Source of the DNA: Sphagnum magellanicum
Taxonomy: Eukaryota; Streptophyta; Sphagnopsida; Sphagnales; Sphagnaceae
Assembly: GCA_021904315.1 (NCBI GenBank)
Contig: CM038911.1
Location: forward strand, 11,133,390 to 11,197,389
DNA: 64,000 nt
Direction of reading: 5' to 3'
Part shown: positions 21,001 to 34,559 of the stretch, piece by piece
Position numbering within the stretch: position 1 is the stretch's first letter
Layout of the letters: each line of letters starts with the position of its first letter
The notes under the pieces: model-generated
What the model saw: the letters and a program-made list of their open reading frames with translations, nothing else
What the model was told of the DNA's origin: nothing
Database searches by the model: none
Position numbers and translations under genes: made by a program

Positions 21001-22087
21001 CAACAACAACCTCTTGTCCTGCAAAGCAAAGGCAATTACATTATTGTGAAATCATGATCACTAGCACTAATCATCTTGTCTTTAAAGAGCACAGCACATG
21101 GATATGGCATTGCCTTGATCAGTGGGAACAACAGCTGTCAGTTACTACTACTCTGAGGCACATGAGCCAGTCTTCAGAGCCAAGAGAAAAGCATAAGCCC
21201 CTTTGGAGTGGGTCATAACAAAAAGAAGCCCAAGTCAGTTTGTTACAGACTTTGTTTTTCTTCTCTTTTGGGCCTTGTCCCTGTTTTCAATCAACTATCT
21301 TCTTCAGAGACTTGAGAGAGGGAGGCAAAGAGACCAAGAGAGCTTAGAATCCAAGATTCTTCAGAGAGAATGCAGAGGCAAGAGACCAGAGAGCTTAGAA
21401 TCCAGAGCCCACTAGAGGACTTTATTTTATTTTTATTTTTTTCTTTGTTTTGGGTCATGACTTCAGTTTTTTTTTTTTCTTTTCTTTTGTTTTCGTAACT
21501 CTAAAAAAATACTCTCAACTATACATAATGTTTTTAAATTAAAAAATATTAATTTTCTTTCATTGAAATTTGAGGTTTTCATTGTGAATGTTTGTAGTTT
21601 TTAGGGTTTTGTTAATGTCCAAAGAATTGGATTGTGATCATGGATCAGATGTTTGTTGGGAGGATTATTTCGATCTAAATGCTACTTTCAATCATGTTGG
21701 ACAATTATTTTCTATCTAAATCATGAGCTAGAGAATTGTTATATCAAATTCATTATTTTCAATGTTTTGTGTTGAGCCAACTTTGTGTGCTTTGTCAAGC
21801 AAAAAGGAGAGACATTTTTCTTGAATGTTTTGAATAGAATTGAAAGAAAGAAGTCATTAAGAAGAGGTAGAAACCACTATATGGCTCACAACACATAGAT
21901 GAGAGACAAAAAAATTTGATGCATTTATAGAATTTTTTTGAAGCTTTTAACAACTTGATTGAAGAATTGACGCTATTTTTTTGAAATGTGGGTGTATTAA
22001 TCCAATGAGGTCACTATTGGGAATCAATAAAATTATTGCAATTGTGCATATAGGTTTGCTGATGAGTTTAATCCTAAACATTTGTCA
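21001..22087. other. Spacer, no gene seen
   Basis: It contains a short direct repeat around 21320-21410 ('agagaccaagagagcttagaatcc' variants) and T-rich tracts. No protein family was recognised. Confidence 0.5.
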
Positions 22088-22760
22088 AACAAGTTTGATG
22101 TGGGCACATACACTTTGCACAAATATGTGAATGTAGTTTGTGATGTCCTATGCAACAAGAACAATTTTTTTGGCAAGATCAGCCTTTCATTTGAAGATCA
22201 TTTATTACACATTATACAACAATTTCAAGAGCTCATAGGTCTCCTAAACATATGTGGCATTATCGATGGTACTCACATCTCATTAGTTGAAATGCCAAAT
22301 AAAAGGTACACTCTTGTAATGTCAAACTATTACGATAAAAAAAAATTCCATAGCATTGTCCTACAAGTTGTATGTGATGCATTAAGGATGTTCTAGAATG
22401 TTTGTGTTGGGCAACTTGGAGGAGTGCAAAATGGGGATAAAATTCAAAACTTCCAATTCGTATAAGGAATTGAGGATTTAACAAATTGTGTAAGAGTCAA
22501 AGATTATTGTTCAAAGCATGAAGATGACACCTTATTTCATGAATGATTCTATATATCCCATACGTATTTACTTATCAAAAAATTGAAAGTCTCATAATCT
22601 AAATGATGTAAATAAAAGGAGATATGATAGTAACTTGAATTCTAGAAAGGTTATCTTAGATAATGTTCTTGGGTCTTTAAAGAATAAATGATGAATATTG
22701 AAAATTTTCAATGTCGTAGTTTGTTGTGTGTTACACAACTATTGTGAAATGTGAAAAATC
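22088..22760 (+). pseudogene. PIF/Harbinger transposase (HARBI1-like), dead copy 1
   Basis: The frame reads 'FDVGTYTLHKYVNVVCDVL', then 'GIIDGTHISLVEMP' (the first catalytic Asp region of the DDE_4 nuclease), 'FHSIVLQVVCDALRMF', a stop, and 'VCVGQLGGV'. The C-terminal end remains as 'NVLGSLKNK', two stops where the family has RW, then 'ILKIF' and 'VVVCCVLHNYCEM'. Stops and frame loss between these blocks make it non-functional. The N-terminal part is missing. It differs clearly from the second copy at 32.4 kb, so two lineages are represented. Confidence 0.9.
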
Positions 22761-24960
22761 CCAAAACTAGGTCACTTGAATGATGTAATAAAGAGAGACA
22801 ACCTTGCAAGATTTAAAGTTGACGGAGATAAAAAAAGCAAGCAAAACGAGCAAGAGAATTAATGAAGATAATTTTGTTTGAACAATGGTTGATAGACCAC
22901 CTGAAACGGATTTGATTTTTCACATTGTACCTTGAACATGGATTGAAATAGACAAATTATATTTCATTTGTTGTGCACACAAATGTCACAAAATTGCAAT
23001 GAAATCACACACCATTAATCTCCAAAAACAAGATTAAAATTCATGTAAAAAAATACAATATGATGTTATTGAACACAACCACCTATAAAAGAACTAAACA
23101 TTGAAAGATCTATGGGCTTTAGTACTTTAGCAAAATAGCAACCATTTGTAATTGTCCCTCCAAGAGCAATTTCCCCCTTTCTTATCATCTTCAAGTATTT
23201 AAAATGTGATGTCCCTTGTCATTTGCATTTTCAAGGTCTCTATTTTTTTTTGTAGTTAATATTTTTTGATGGCTTCTACAATTGATGGAAACTCCCCAAA
23301 TAGACATCTTTTTTAACTTTTAGTTTTCTTGTTTGATTTGCCTATAATATTAAACAAATTACTAACCTTTGTTTTGGGTAAAACTACATCAAATGTTTCA
23401 TCATATGTTTGATTAAGTGTGACATGTTCATTCCTATCAATAAATACTAGGATTTGACAATTAAAGCTTTGATGTTGTATTTTTGCAATAATGTTAGGAT
23501 GATCATTCAAATTCACCGCATGAAGATGAAGTAAATGAGGACCCTCATTTATGCCACCACTTGAACCATCTAGAATGTCACAAAACATTTCATACCATGG
23601 CCAAAAGAAAGAGGAACACTTGTTACATTGCACATTTCATGTTCTTCATATATTTTTTCTTCAATTTTGTTATTTTCTCTTGACAGTATTTTCAAGTGCA
23701 TGACACATGAGTGGGGAATGGCACTCCCACTACTTCTCTTCCCATAAATCGATCATCATTTCCCATTTCCCAGGAAGGTTTATAACCTCTTATCAACTTG
23801 AGGTTTCTCATCAATTCTAAGGACCCCCAAACCAACATTCACACTTAAATCACAAATTCAACCCTTGAGAAGAAAGAAAACTCAAATTCAACCTTTAAGA
23901 CGAAGGAAAACTCAGTGTTTCCAAAAGATATCCCATGAAAGAGTTAGGCTTCTCATTCATTTTTTTCCTCCAAAAACAACACTTTAAACATTTTGAATTA
24001 TGTGGATTTTTGGACTCTTTGGATTATCTTTGTATTGTGTTTCGTTCTATGGCTTTTCTATATGTAAATTACATTTTGGGTTTTTTATGGTCTTTATTTT
24101 AAAAGGTTTTTTTTTTCTTTGTTCTATGGGTTGGAGTTTCCCATTTTTAAGTGAATAACAAAAAATCCACACCATTAACCAACATAATGATGGCATGAAA
24201 CGTATGCTTGTAGATGTGCTAACAACAAATCAAAAGGCATAGTTTACAAAATATATATACCTTACATTTGTGTCATGTGCCATGATTATTTTGTTTATAA
24301 TGATATCAAAAAAACCATGGTGAAATATGAAATTTGTATTTACATGCAATATTTCTCTTAAGGAATTTTTGTTTATAGTCATGGTTATCATCCATAGGAA
24401 CATGTAGAAAAAGTGATGATCATCCCTAGGAAGATTTAACGAAGTTTGGCTATAAACCAAATATGAAGTACAAATCTTTAGTCATTGCCCTATATTTTTG
24501 CTACATTCTAAAAACAAAGTACAATTTTTTTGTGATTTCTACTTTCTTTTTACTTTTAGCAATTAAAAACTTCATAATCATTTTATTTTTAATTTTTAAT
24601 TTCATTTGTTAGTGATATTTCATCAATTAATAGAAAGCCAATCTTATCAATAAGAAGTCATAACATGATCATTATTTCTAAAAGCCAAGTTATAACAAAA
24701 TAACCCCAATTGGTTTTGAAATGCCAAAGTGGAGAGGAAAACTTCAAGGTGGGCGCATTCCCAAAATGGGGGCCCAACCTTGTCCTAGGCTCTTCATTTT
24801 GGGAATCATACATGTGGGCTTTACCCATCATAAAGCATGAGGCAAAGGTCATTAGTACAAAATGGGGGTAGAATTCACTAATTTAAATAACTATGAAATT
24901 ATAAGAATGAAATAGGTTCAAAGCATTTTAATGATTTCAAGTTAAAGTTATTTCACTATA
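22761..24960. other. Spacer with one unassigned open frame
   Basis: A 106-codon minus-strand frame at 23313-23633 resembles no family I recognise and has no clear start context; it is probably chance or transposon debris. Another copy of the 'ggaagatttaacgaagtttggctata' block of the GGCTA family lies at 24425-24460. The rest is AT-rich without visible features. Confidence 0.45.
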
Positions 24961-25039
24961 GGGTCACTATGTAAACATTATGTTTCACTACTAATTGATT
25001 TAATTCATTATTATAATTTACTATGATAAATAGGTTTAA

Positions 25040-25930
25040 TTTTATATTGTTATTTTAAATACCTTAGGCTACTTTAGGTTATACCTTATGTTATTTTAGG
25101 TTATTATATTTCAAGGTATCCTAGCTTATTATAGATTTTTTTATTTTAAGTTATTTAAAACTAAATTATTTAACTAACCTTAGGCTATACCTTAAGTTAT
25201 TTTATTTCAAGTTATATTTTAGACTATTCAAGGCCATTCAATTTATGTTATTATAAGTTATTTTATCCTAAGATATAATAATTTAAAATAACCTAAAATA
25301 TATATAATGACCTAAGGTAAAATAACCTTTCAAAAGTAAAAAATGACATATGGTAGAATAACCAATAATAGTTTTAAATAGCTTACAATCAAATAATTTG
25401 GAATAACCAAGAATAAATTGTGGTATCATAACCTAAAATAACCAATAATAACCCAATTTAAAATAATTTAGAATAGTCAAGAATGACTTACAATAAAATG
25501 CTCCATAATAGCCTATAATAGAATAGTCAATTAACCTATGATAAATAGCTTAAAATAACCAATAATAATTTATGATAAAATAACCATTAATAGAATATCC
25601 ACCAATAGCCTATTGTAATATAACATATAATAACAAACAATAGTTTATAATAAAATAACCACCAATAACTTATGGTAATATAATCTATCATAACAAACAA
25701 CAGCCTATAATAAAATAACCACCAATAGCTTATGGTAATATAACCTAAAATAACCAACAATAGCCTATGGTGAAATAATGTAAAATAGTCAACAATGGTG
25801 TATAATAAAAAAATATAGAATTGTTAATAATGGCCTATAGTAAAATAATGTAGAATAGTCAACAATGGCCTATGATAGAATAGCTTATGGTATTATAGCT
25901 AAATTTTGTTTAAAATAACTTAAGATATAT
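25040..25930. repeat. Strand-switching 'TTAGGTTATTTTA / TAAAATAACCTAA' foldback-like region
   Basis: From about 25040 to 25262 the plus strand is made of degenerate TTAGGTTATTTTA-type units. From about 25270 to 25920 the complementary units (AATAACCTAAAATA, ACCAATAATAG) take over. The region could fold into a long imperfect hairpin centred near 25265. Within the right arm, a ~60-bp unit ('aaaataaccaccaatagcttatggtaatata') is repeated near 25592, 25652 and 25712. There is no reading frame. Confidence 0.6.
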
Positions 25931-28900
25931 AAAAAATGGTGCATAATAATATGTGATAACGAAAAATATCATTCATTTAAATAATTGTTCAATGGTTAAG
26001 GATTTGTTGTTTAAGCATGGAAGTGAAAAGAAGTGAAGGGTTCAAACTTTCACTCTTGCACCCTAGGTTGGAGGGCAAAGTGTTTAGATAGGCTAGGTTC
26101 CTAATTTATGAAGGTTCCTAAATGCCTAGCCTAGGTTTTTAATTAATTATTAACGGATTTATTATTGATGATTTAAGTATTAATAAATTTGATTAACTAT
26201 TGGTAAATTCAATTAACTATTAATGGATTTATTTATCCATAGCAATTGATCCCTATTTACTAAGGGGTTGTTCACTTTCATTATGATAAATTTGTTCAAT
26301 TTCATACAAAATCTAATGAAACACAAAGTGAACTTGAATGTATTATGGTGTAGTGGATTATCATGAACTTTATTATACATAGAATTATGCATGTAAAATT
26401 GTTAATAAATTAATGGATCATGACCATGCATATTAATGCAAATCTTTTCCCTTTTATAGAATTCTCAAAACTCAAATTGAAAAATTAGTTCAAACTTCTC
26501 CCCTTCACACAAAATGCAAAACTTATATCCCAAAATTATAATAATGTGTGAAGGTGTTTGAAGTTTGTCACACCAAGTGCAAAGTTTAAATCAAAAAATA
26601 CGTGAAGGTGTTTAAGGGCCATCCTATTGCCATCCTCATGGCCAAAAATCATTTTGGCAAATTATGATGCAACATGTGATAATTTCACTATGATTTGCAT
26701 GGAAAAATCTAAAAAACCTTATACCATCCTAACTATTGAATATGAATGTACATGTGCTATGTGGTCTCTATAAACATTAAACAACAAATATGAATAGATT
26801 AGGATATAATTATATGAGAGCACATATAACTTGACCAAAAGATATGAATGTGCATATGTGGTTTCTATAAACATTAATTAACAAATATGAATAAATTGGG
26901 ATATAAATATTTAGGGAATGTACAATGTGAACAACATATATGCATATTTTGAGTTATCAAGTATGTTTAATATGCATACACAAAATGTTGTTTATGCAAT
27001 ATGAAATATTTTGGTTGCTTAAAATCCTAGATATAAAAAAATAACCAAAATAAGATATGATTTTATGCATACATGACCATTGGACATCTAAAATATTTGG
27101 TATAAGTAGCCAAGATTGGTTTGAACAATCATTGTAGTTATAGAATTTCCAATCATCTTCCTCCCCGAAAAATATATTAAAAAAATTTGTCGAAGGTGCA
27201 AGCATAATAAAATAGACACATAAATCACCATAATAACATTTGATGGTTATGTGCTACTTTAGGTGTTCTTGGGGGTAACAATATACAAATTATATGAGGT
27301 GAAAAAAACTCTAGAACTACTTTTAATAAATGGTTGAAGTTTAGGTTGGGTTCTTGACATTTTAAATTTGAAGGTTGTTTCTTTGAGCATCTTGTTGCAT
27401 CCATTTAGATAGGCGAACAATAGGTTTGGAATAATGTTGGGCATGTATATATTTTTTAATATACCAACCAAATTAAATATATAAAGGTTTTAAAAAGTTC
27501 CAAACTAAGTAAGCATAAAGGTATAAAAGCTTCGAAAAACATCAATTTAGGTCAAGGATGAATCATTTACCCTATAAATACCATGTGAATATAAATGGGT
27601 AAACATAGGGTAAAAACATTTACACAAGTATGACATGTTTCAAATGAAGAAAAAAATACTTCTACCATGGGCATTGTAAACATGAACACATGAAATTTCA
27701 AACATCCTATCCAAAAAATAAACAAAATATAATCAAATCAATCCATAGTGTTAAAAACATATTCAAAGCATTTTTATAATAAAAAGTCTTAATAAATTCA
27801 AAAGGTTTCCAATAACATATGATAAAAAAAAAATTTAAGGTAATTATTAATACCCAAAAAACATATTTTCAATAGTTAGTCACCACAATCTAAACAATTC
27901 CATCATAACCATTGCAAAATATGGAAATGCATATATGTTATATCATGATTTGGACATATTATCTCTATTTGCCTTCCATGGGTAAAGGTATATCTCAATT
28001 ATATACTAGCATAGTAATATAGAAGTAGGATAAAACTAAAATATTTACAAGTTGAATAGGGCAATTGAAAGTGTAACCAAAAAATATCACCATCCATGTA
28101 AGGTGTATATTTAACATGTTATAGACTTGTAGATATATTAAAGCAATAGATTTACCCACCCAACACATTTGAACTAGAGGCAATTATGGAAAATTGTTAC
28201 AAACTCCTATTGGTTATAAACATGGGCATATACCAAATAATCATTAGAAGGGTAATTTTTTTAAAATCAAGAATTCTAAAATCCCTTAGGGGTTTACGAT
28301 GCAAATAACCTCTCATGTCAAAGGACTATGACTCATAAATTGTAGCAAGTTACTTTTACTTCAACTTATGATAACAAAAGTTTGGCACCATGTTTTTAAT
28401 TCATGTAATAATAGTGATTCTTGATGCCATGATAATCACATTCCCCCTCTGTAAGCACCATGGTTTGTGTCAAAAACATTATCATTAGGCAAATTGTTTG
28501 GGATGTTTTAATTTAATTGGAATGTGAGATTGAGCTTTTAGGGCAAATAAAGTGGTAAAATGTTGAAAGTTGATGTAATCATTAGTGTCTTTTGGTCATC
28601 ATAAAAGGTTTATTGGAACATAATAAAGGATACTATGAAATGAAAAGAACATTGGATATTAGTGTCTTTTATTTTATGGTGGTGTGTATGATTTCTATTT
28701 TTGGTGATTGCACCTAAGTGTTTTTTATAAGTTTTGTGTGATTATCTTTATAGAGGTTATATGTTGATTGTGCAATGTTGTAAAACCACATATGTAGGCA
28801 CGTGTAGATGGATGTTAACAAGGATTACTAAACACTATTCAAACAACACCATCTAATGGAAAAGGGAGATAATTTTGCAATTGTTGAATAGAGTGTTGTT

Positions 28901-31139
28901 GTTTTTGTTAAGCAAATTGATTTTTGTGAAATATTATGTTACTGTGTATGTAAATTTTTGTAGATCTGATTTTTTTTTATTATGTACTTTACTTTGTAAA
29001 ACATAGATGTGCTCAATATACAAGGAGATGTTTGAGCAAGTGATGATTGATTCAAGTTTAAAACCAAAGTTCTTGTTTGGAGAATGCCTTTTGTTGTTTG
29101 CCAAAGTTGTGGTTCATGAAGTTTTTAACCCACAAGGACCTTAAAGATTTATGATTGATAGAAGCAGGTTATTTGCAAGCCATCATAATTATTTGTGATG
29201 TATAGAAAAGATGGACCCATCAAAGGGAAATTGTATTTTTTTTCATTAAGCCAAAAAATGGGATTTATGACTATGGAAACAACTACATTTGTAGTCCTTT
29301 GAAATGCATGCAACTCCATATTGTATGGTCAACTCAAATTCATTATTTTTGTCATATTTTCTTCCATGGCAATATCTACAAACCACATTCTTGATTGTGT
29401 CTTTCATAACTATAATCATTTTGACCATAGTCTTTAACCTCTAGGTTATTAACCTACTAACCTACTATTAAACTACCTAGGTTAGGATAAAAACATAGCT
29501 TAAGCAATGTAGGCTAGCTGATAAACCTAGCCTAGGTTAAGTTGCTTAAATTAACTAGGTTGTTTAGGCTACCTAATCTAGGTTTAGGCATAGGGGGATA
29601 TTCTTATTTGAATATACAAAATATACGAGTAAAAAATAAGGTCCCATATATTAATCTTTATATATAACATATGTACTAAATATTTAGATAAAAATTAGTA
29701 GGTTTTATTAATAGGTTAATAAATGAATTGGCAATTGAGGAGAAACATGAAATGAAGGATCCATTTAAACCATTGACAAGATTGAATCACTTTGAAAAAC
29801 TTACATTTGTTCAAAGAAAATTTGCATTTTGTAACCAATAAATTTGTGATTACATGTGACTAATTGTCACATGTAATTATTAATTACATTTGGTTCTTGA
29901 CATATTTGTGATTAGGTATTTTTTCATTCTTCCAATAGGTTGAAATTTGTTACTATTTTCACACATCAACAACAATTTACATCACATTAGTCACATTTTA
30001 GTCATAACCAAAGCAAATTTTTTGAACAAGTATGACATGAACTTAAAACCCTTAAAAATATAACAAGGTTACTATGTCAAGCGTGTTAGTTTAGTTGCTC
30101 AATTATGTCCTAGTTAGTTAGGGATAAATTGGGTTAGTTAAGTTAATTAAATAATATGTAACCAAATTCAGGTGTGAACAGGGTTCAATTTTTTTTGTCA
30201 TGGGATATAATCCCATCTTGTGTGACCTCAAATCACTTTTGGTGATTTAAGAATCCAGAACATAGTTTATGTTTTATAATTTTTTTGTGTTATGCAAGTG
30301 TTTTGGTTTTCTATGTTTTGGGCTTGGATTCTTGCGTTGTTGCAAGTGAGTCAATTTTTGAATCACTAAAAGTTTAATTAGTTGTTTTTGTGTTACAATT
30401 AGGTTAGAGTTGTTTAACATTTATTTTTTTGGGTTTTTTGTTGTGTGTGTGTTATGCATGGGAATTTGGGTTAGTAACAAATGTTGTGTAGTTTGTTTTG
30501 GTTTCTATATTACAAGTTGGTTTTTGCAAAAAAATTGTTCAGGTTGCAAATACCGTTCGTTTGCAAATCTTGGTTTGCTTCACTTGGCGATTTTAATGTT
30601 TTTGTACTTGTTTTTCATTACATGAACTCCTTTGGGAATTGAACCCAAACAAGGCCAAGTCCTTGGAGTTTGGAGGTTGCAAGAAAAGTAGCAAAATTCA
30701 TCAAAAAAAACGCAAGAAGAAGGCCTTTGGTTTGGTCACAAAGGGGCCCCTTTTGTTATTTTTTAGTTTTATTTTCTTATCTTTCCCCCCCTTGGGTTTG
30801 GATGTGGTGTACCATGCAGGGTATTTTTATGTTGTGTGTTGTGAGTGTGGTGACAGTGATGGTTATAAGTGCGAACATAGGAGTGCACAACAACTAAGGG
30901 TATATTAAATCAATGGATACACCTAGGTTAAATATACACAATTTCATCCATTGACCAAGTATACCCTTAGGTTGGCTAACAAAAACTAGGTAGCTTGGCT
31001 AAGCATAGAATATAAATTGCAAGTATGAGGACTCAAATTCATCATCTCCATATTGAAGGACTAAGTCTTTAATCATTGCATCATTTTTTCATGAAATGAT
31101 AAGTTCTGTCATCATATTATCATGAACAATTCTTCCTAA
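25931..31139. other. AT-rich gene-free spacer
   Basis: No open frame resembles a known protein. Short TAGG/CCTA-rich blocks ('ctagcctaggtt') occur at 26080-26140 and 29430-29590. A plus-strand pair of overlapping open frames at 30410-30908 is low-complexity and unassigned. Confidence 0.5.
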
Positions 31140-31395
31140 CCTATTTAAGTATTTTAATTTAACTACTTTATTTAGCCTAACTACCTATTCTATGTATCTT
31201 ATGTTGTTATAAGCTATTGCAAGCTATTACAAGCTATTTTTATAGGCTAGTTTATAATACTTAACTACTTTAAATTCTTTTAATTACCTTAAGTTGTTTT
31301 AAGCTATTTTAAACTCTTATTAAATTACCTTAGGTTATAGTAAACTATTTTTAAACTACCCTAAGCTATATTAAGTTATCTTAAACTTCTATTAC
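31140..31395. repeat. TTAAGCTATTTTA-type low-complexity tract
   Basis: Degenerate units of the form TTAAGCTATTTTAAAC and 'aagctattacaagctatt' resemble the left arm of the foldback-like region at 25 kb, in a single orientation. Confidence 0.5.
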
Positions 31396-31440
31396 ATTGT
31401 TGTGTCAATTTGTAAACTAAAGCCTTCCATATTTTGTTTT

Positions 31441-31554
31441 CAATTGTTATAAAAGCATTTCCATTACAAGTTGTCAAATTGCTCTTGTAAAATTTTTCAA
31501 TTGTTATAAAAGCATTTCCATTACAAGTTGTCAAACTGCTCTTGTAAAATTGAC
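31441..31554 (+). repeat. Two-copy 57-bp tandem duplication
   Basis: Two nearly identical copies start at 31441 and 31498. Each runs from 'caattgttataaaagc' to 'gctcttgtaaaatt'. Confidence 0.9.
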
Positions 31555-32448
31555 ATTGCTAGTGACTTTAAAGGTTCATCACCCAAAATTGATGGCATAT
31601 TTTTGCGCCCCCCTGTCATAAGAGCCCCCACACTTCCCATCATATGATTTTGACACATTCATGTAAGTAATTTCAGTGGAATTCAACACATCTCCAACTC
31701 ACCCCCATATTGTCACATGTCAAAATTAAACCTATTTATCAAGGAGTCTCCAACTAATCTTTTTTATTTTAATTTTTGAGAGCAAGTTGTGATTTAGGTA
31801 GTTTTTAAAAAGTCTTCTTTTAAAAAACATTTAAAGTGAGCTATGAGGTATCTTGCATTGTAATTTGAAGCTTATGCAATAGCTCGTAGTTTATTATGCA
31901 CACAAAAGGAGATTATTGTTCGTCACTTCCACAAAAAATAATTATTCGTCATAACAATTTAGAGCATGCACATAACTCAAAGTAGTGTAGCAACATATTG
32001 TGAATTTTTCACAACAAAACATGTGTGTTGCTACAAGCTTGACATTTATGTCACCAATGTGCAAAAATTCGCCCAACATAAAAATGGTGGTCGTGATTAG
32101 GTTTTTTTGGGTTCAAATATGTTGTCTTAAAAGCTTGGCAAGTTTTCCCATTTTTTAGCCTTTTTTCAAATTTACAGTATAAGAAAAAAATTCCATATTC
32201 TTTCCAAAAAAATTTGTCACCATTATGTGAAAATTCACCCCAAAAAAAAACATTAGTAGTGGTTAGGTTTTTTTTCTTTTGAGTTAAAATCTATCATCTC
32301 CAAATATTTTTGGCAACTTTTCCCAAAATTTTCCTTGTCTAATGATGTGGAAATTTAACAAAAGAAAATAATGTTGGCACAAGCACAAAATTAAAAGTTT
32401 TTGGATCCTATTGATTCATAGCCCCTAGAAATCCACATTTTTGATTAC

Positions 32449-33815
32449 ACATGGCTCAACAATAGAAAGATGCTTTAGTGGCTCAAATAGTAGAGCACAT
32501 GTATGAAAATGAAAATTAGTTCATCAACATGTTGGTTCAAGAGAATGCGAACATTGCAATAGTAAAACATGAACACTTGATCCATGGTGGCTCTAGACCT
32601 TGAAGATCTCCAAATTTGTTTAGAGATTGGCAACTTGGGCATGATAGGATTTATTATGATTACTTTTTTGGAAACCATGTGTAGGACGGGAAATTATTTA
32701 AAAGGCGATACAAGATGAGTAGAACTTTGGTTTTTAAAATTATGGACACACTTGTAGCTCATCATCTTTACTTTTCTTATAGGCGAAATGTTGTGGGTGT
32801 GTATGGTTAATTTAACATTAAAAAATGCACTGCAACATTAAGAATGTTTGCTTACAAAATGGCTATAGACGCCATTGATGAATATTGTAGGTTGGACGAG
32901 AGCCATGGAGGCTCTCAAGCTTTTTGTTAGAGGAATCTAAACTTGCTTCAAATCTACCTACTTGAGGCAATTAACATGAGTTGACCTCATGAGCCTCGAG
33001 TTAATCAATGAAACTAAAGGTTTTCCAAGTATGTTCGCATCCATCAATTGCATGCATTATCAATGAAAAAATCATCCTACTGCATGTCAAGGTTAATTTC
33101 ATGATAAAGATGGGCACAAAAGCATAATTATTTAGGCAATAACTAATTAATCATGGTGGATATGGCACATGTTCTTTGGTCAATTTAAGGGCAATGATGA
33201 CATTAATGTCTGAGATAGGTTTCCTCTAGTACGAACATGTTGAGGGGTGAATCTATGGGCCTAAATTTATTTGTGAATGGTTATGTGTATTATAAATGGA
33301 ATCCTTCTAAAATGTGAATATATTTTTTCACATATGGAATCTAATGTAGGTGGTCACGCTTTGTGTACACAATCCATGAACCTCAAGATGAAAAGAAGTC
33401 TCACTTTGCGATAATGCAAGAATCTACATGCAAAGATGTAGAGAAAGCCTTTGGTGTCTTGTAAGTAAGATTTGCAATTATACGGAACGTTTCCTAAGCA
33501 TTAGAACATAGCCACTATTGATGACATCATGATAACATGTGTGATTCGTTAGAACATGATTGTTGAAGACGAGAGTGACACATGTTTGGAGAACTTATTT
33601 GAACCTAGCAATGTTCCTCACCTAAGACAAAGGTTATCATTTGAGGACTTGATTCAAGGCACAATGGAACTTGCGAGTGTAGGAACAATATCGTAGCTTG
33701 CGAGGTAATTTGATTAAGCAATTTTGGGCTATGAAAAGGTCCAACTTTGCTTGAAATTACATATTGGAGTTTTGTTTGAACCAATGTTTGAACCCATGTC
33801 AACATTTTTGTAGTT
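32449..33815 (+). pseudogene. PIF/Harbinger transposase (plant HARBI1-like), dead copy 2
   Basis: Successive frames give 'RSPNLFRDWQLGHDRIYYDY', 'LFKRRYKMSRTLVFKIMD' and 'KKCTATLRMFAYKMAIDAID'. After a badly damaged middle come 'EPQDEKKSHFAIMQEST' and 'CKDVEKAFGVL', the conserved end of the DDE_4 nuclease. In-frame stops occur in 'HV*DG' and 'VYG*FN', and the catalytic middle has many more plus frameshifts. The order and spacing match the large plant-specific HARBI1-like family. A minus-strand open frame at 33605-33805 is a shadow of this pseudogene. Confidence 0.92.
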
Positions 33816-34559
33816 TGATCTTGTGTTCAAGGACCTTGAAATTGGAACAACTATATTGTAATTTTTAGTGATTCCCTCCTAGCCAGTCAAATTGAAATTG
33901 ATGTTGGTAACTTGTCAAATTGGAGTTGTTGTGAATTCTAACATCTCCTCACAAAACACCGATGAAATAGATACTTCTTTATTCCAAAGTTGTTTCATTT
34001 CAATTTATGTCATACTTACTTCAAGTAATGTCCCCTCCTCTCTCATCCCTTGTCCACACTACAAACTCATCAACAACCCCAAATACCTTCCACTAGAAAT
34101 CAATTGGACCATTTCCATTCACACAAAACCAACCTTGCAATCAAATTAAATAAAATTTAAAACCTTAGGCATACATCACATATATTTAGGCATTCAACCA
34201 GTTTCTTTGATTTGAACTCTATGAGTGCATGGATTTCATCACATGCAATTTCTCAAGACTTCAAGATACCTTCTTCTCTCTTGAATCATCAACCCCCCAA
34301 GGACTCCAACAATATTTTCCTTTATTTCAATATTTTCTTTAATCAACTAATCAACGCAAATGCATTAATGTATCTTTCTCCTTGTATTATAAAGATTTTT
34401 ATGCATTAACTCAAATGGACTAGTGTGGTTTCTTCTCATGAATTAACATATAAAACGTTATGCAAAAACATGGTTTTATGATTGAACACTTTTATGATTG
34501 TGTTTCAAGCCTCATCACGTAATCGTTTGCAACATGTCATTACTTCATTTATGCAACTA
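33816..34559. other. Spacer, no gene seen
   Basis: Two modest plus-strand open frames (33892-34149 and 34212-34409) lack recognisable domains. The sequence becomes GC-richer only after about 34570. Confidence 0.5.

Noticed and set aside
23313-23633. A 106-codon minus-strand open frame as a possible gene
   Set aside because: There is no recognisable domain, splice partner or composition change; it lies in AT-rich transposon debris. It may be chance.
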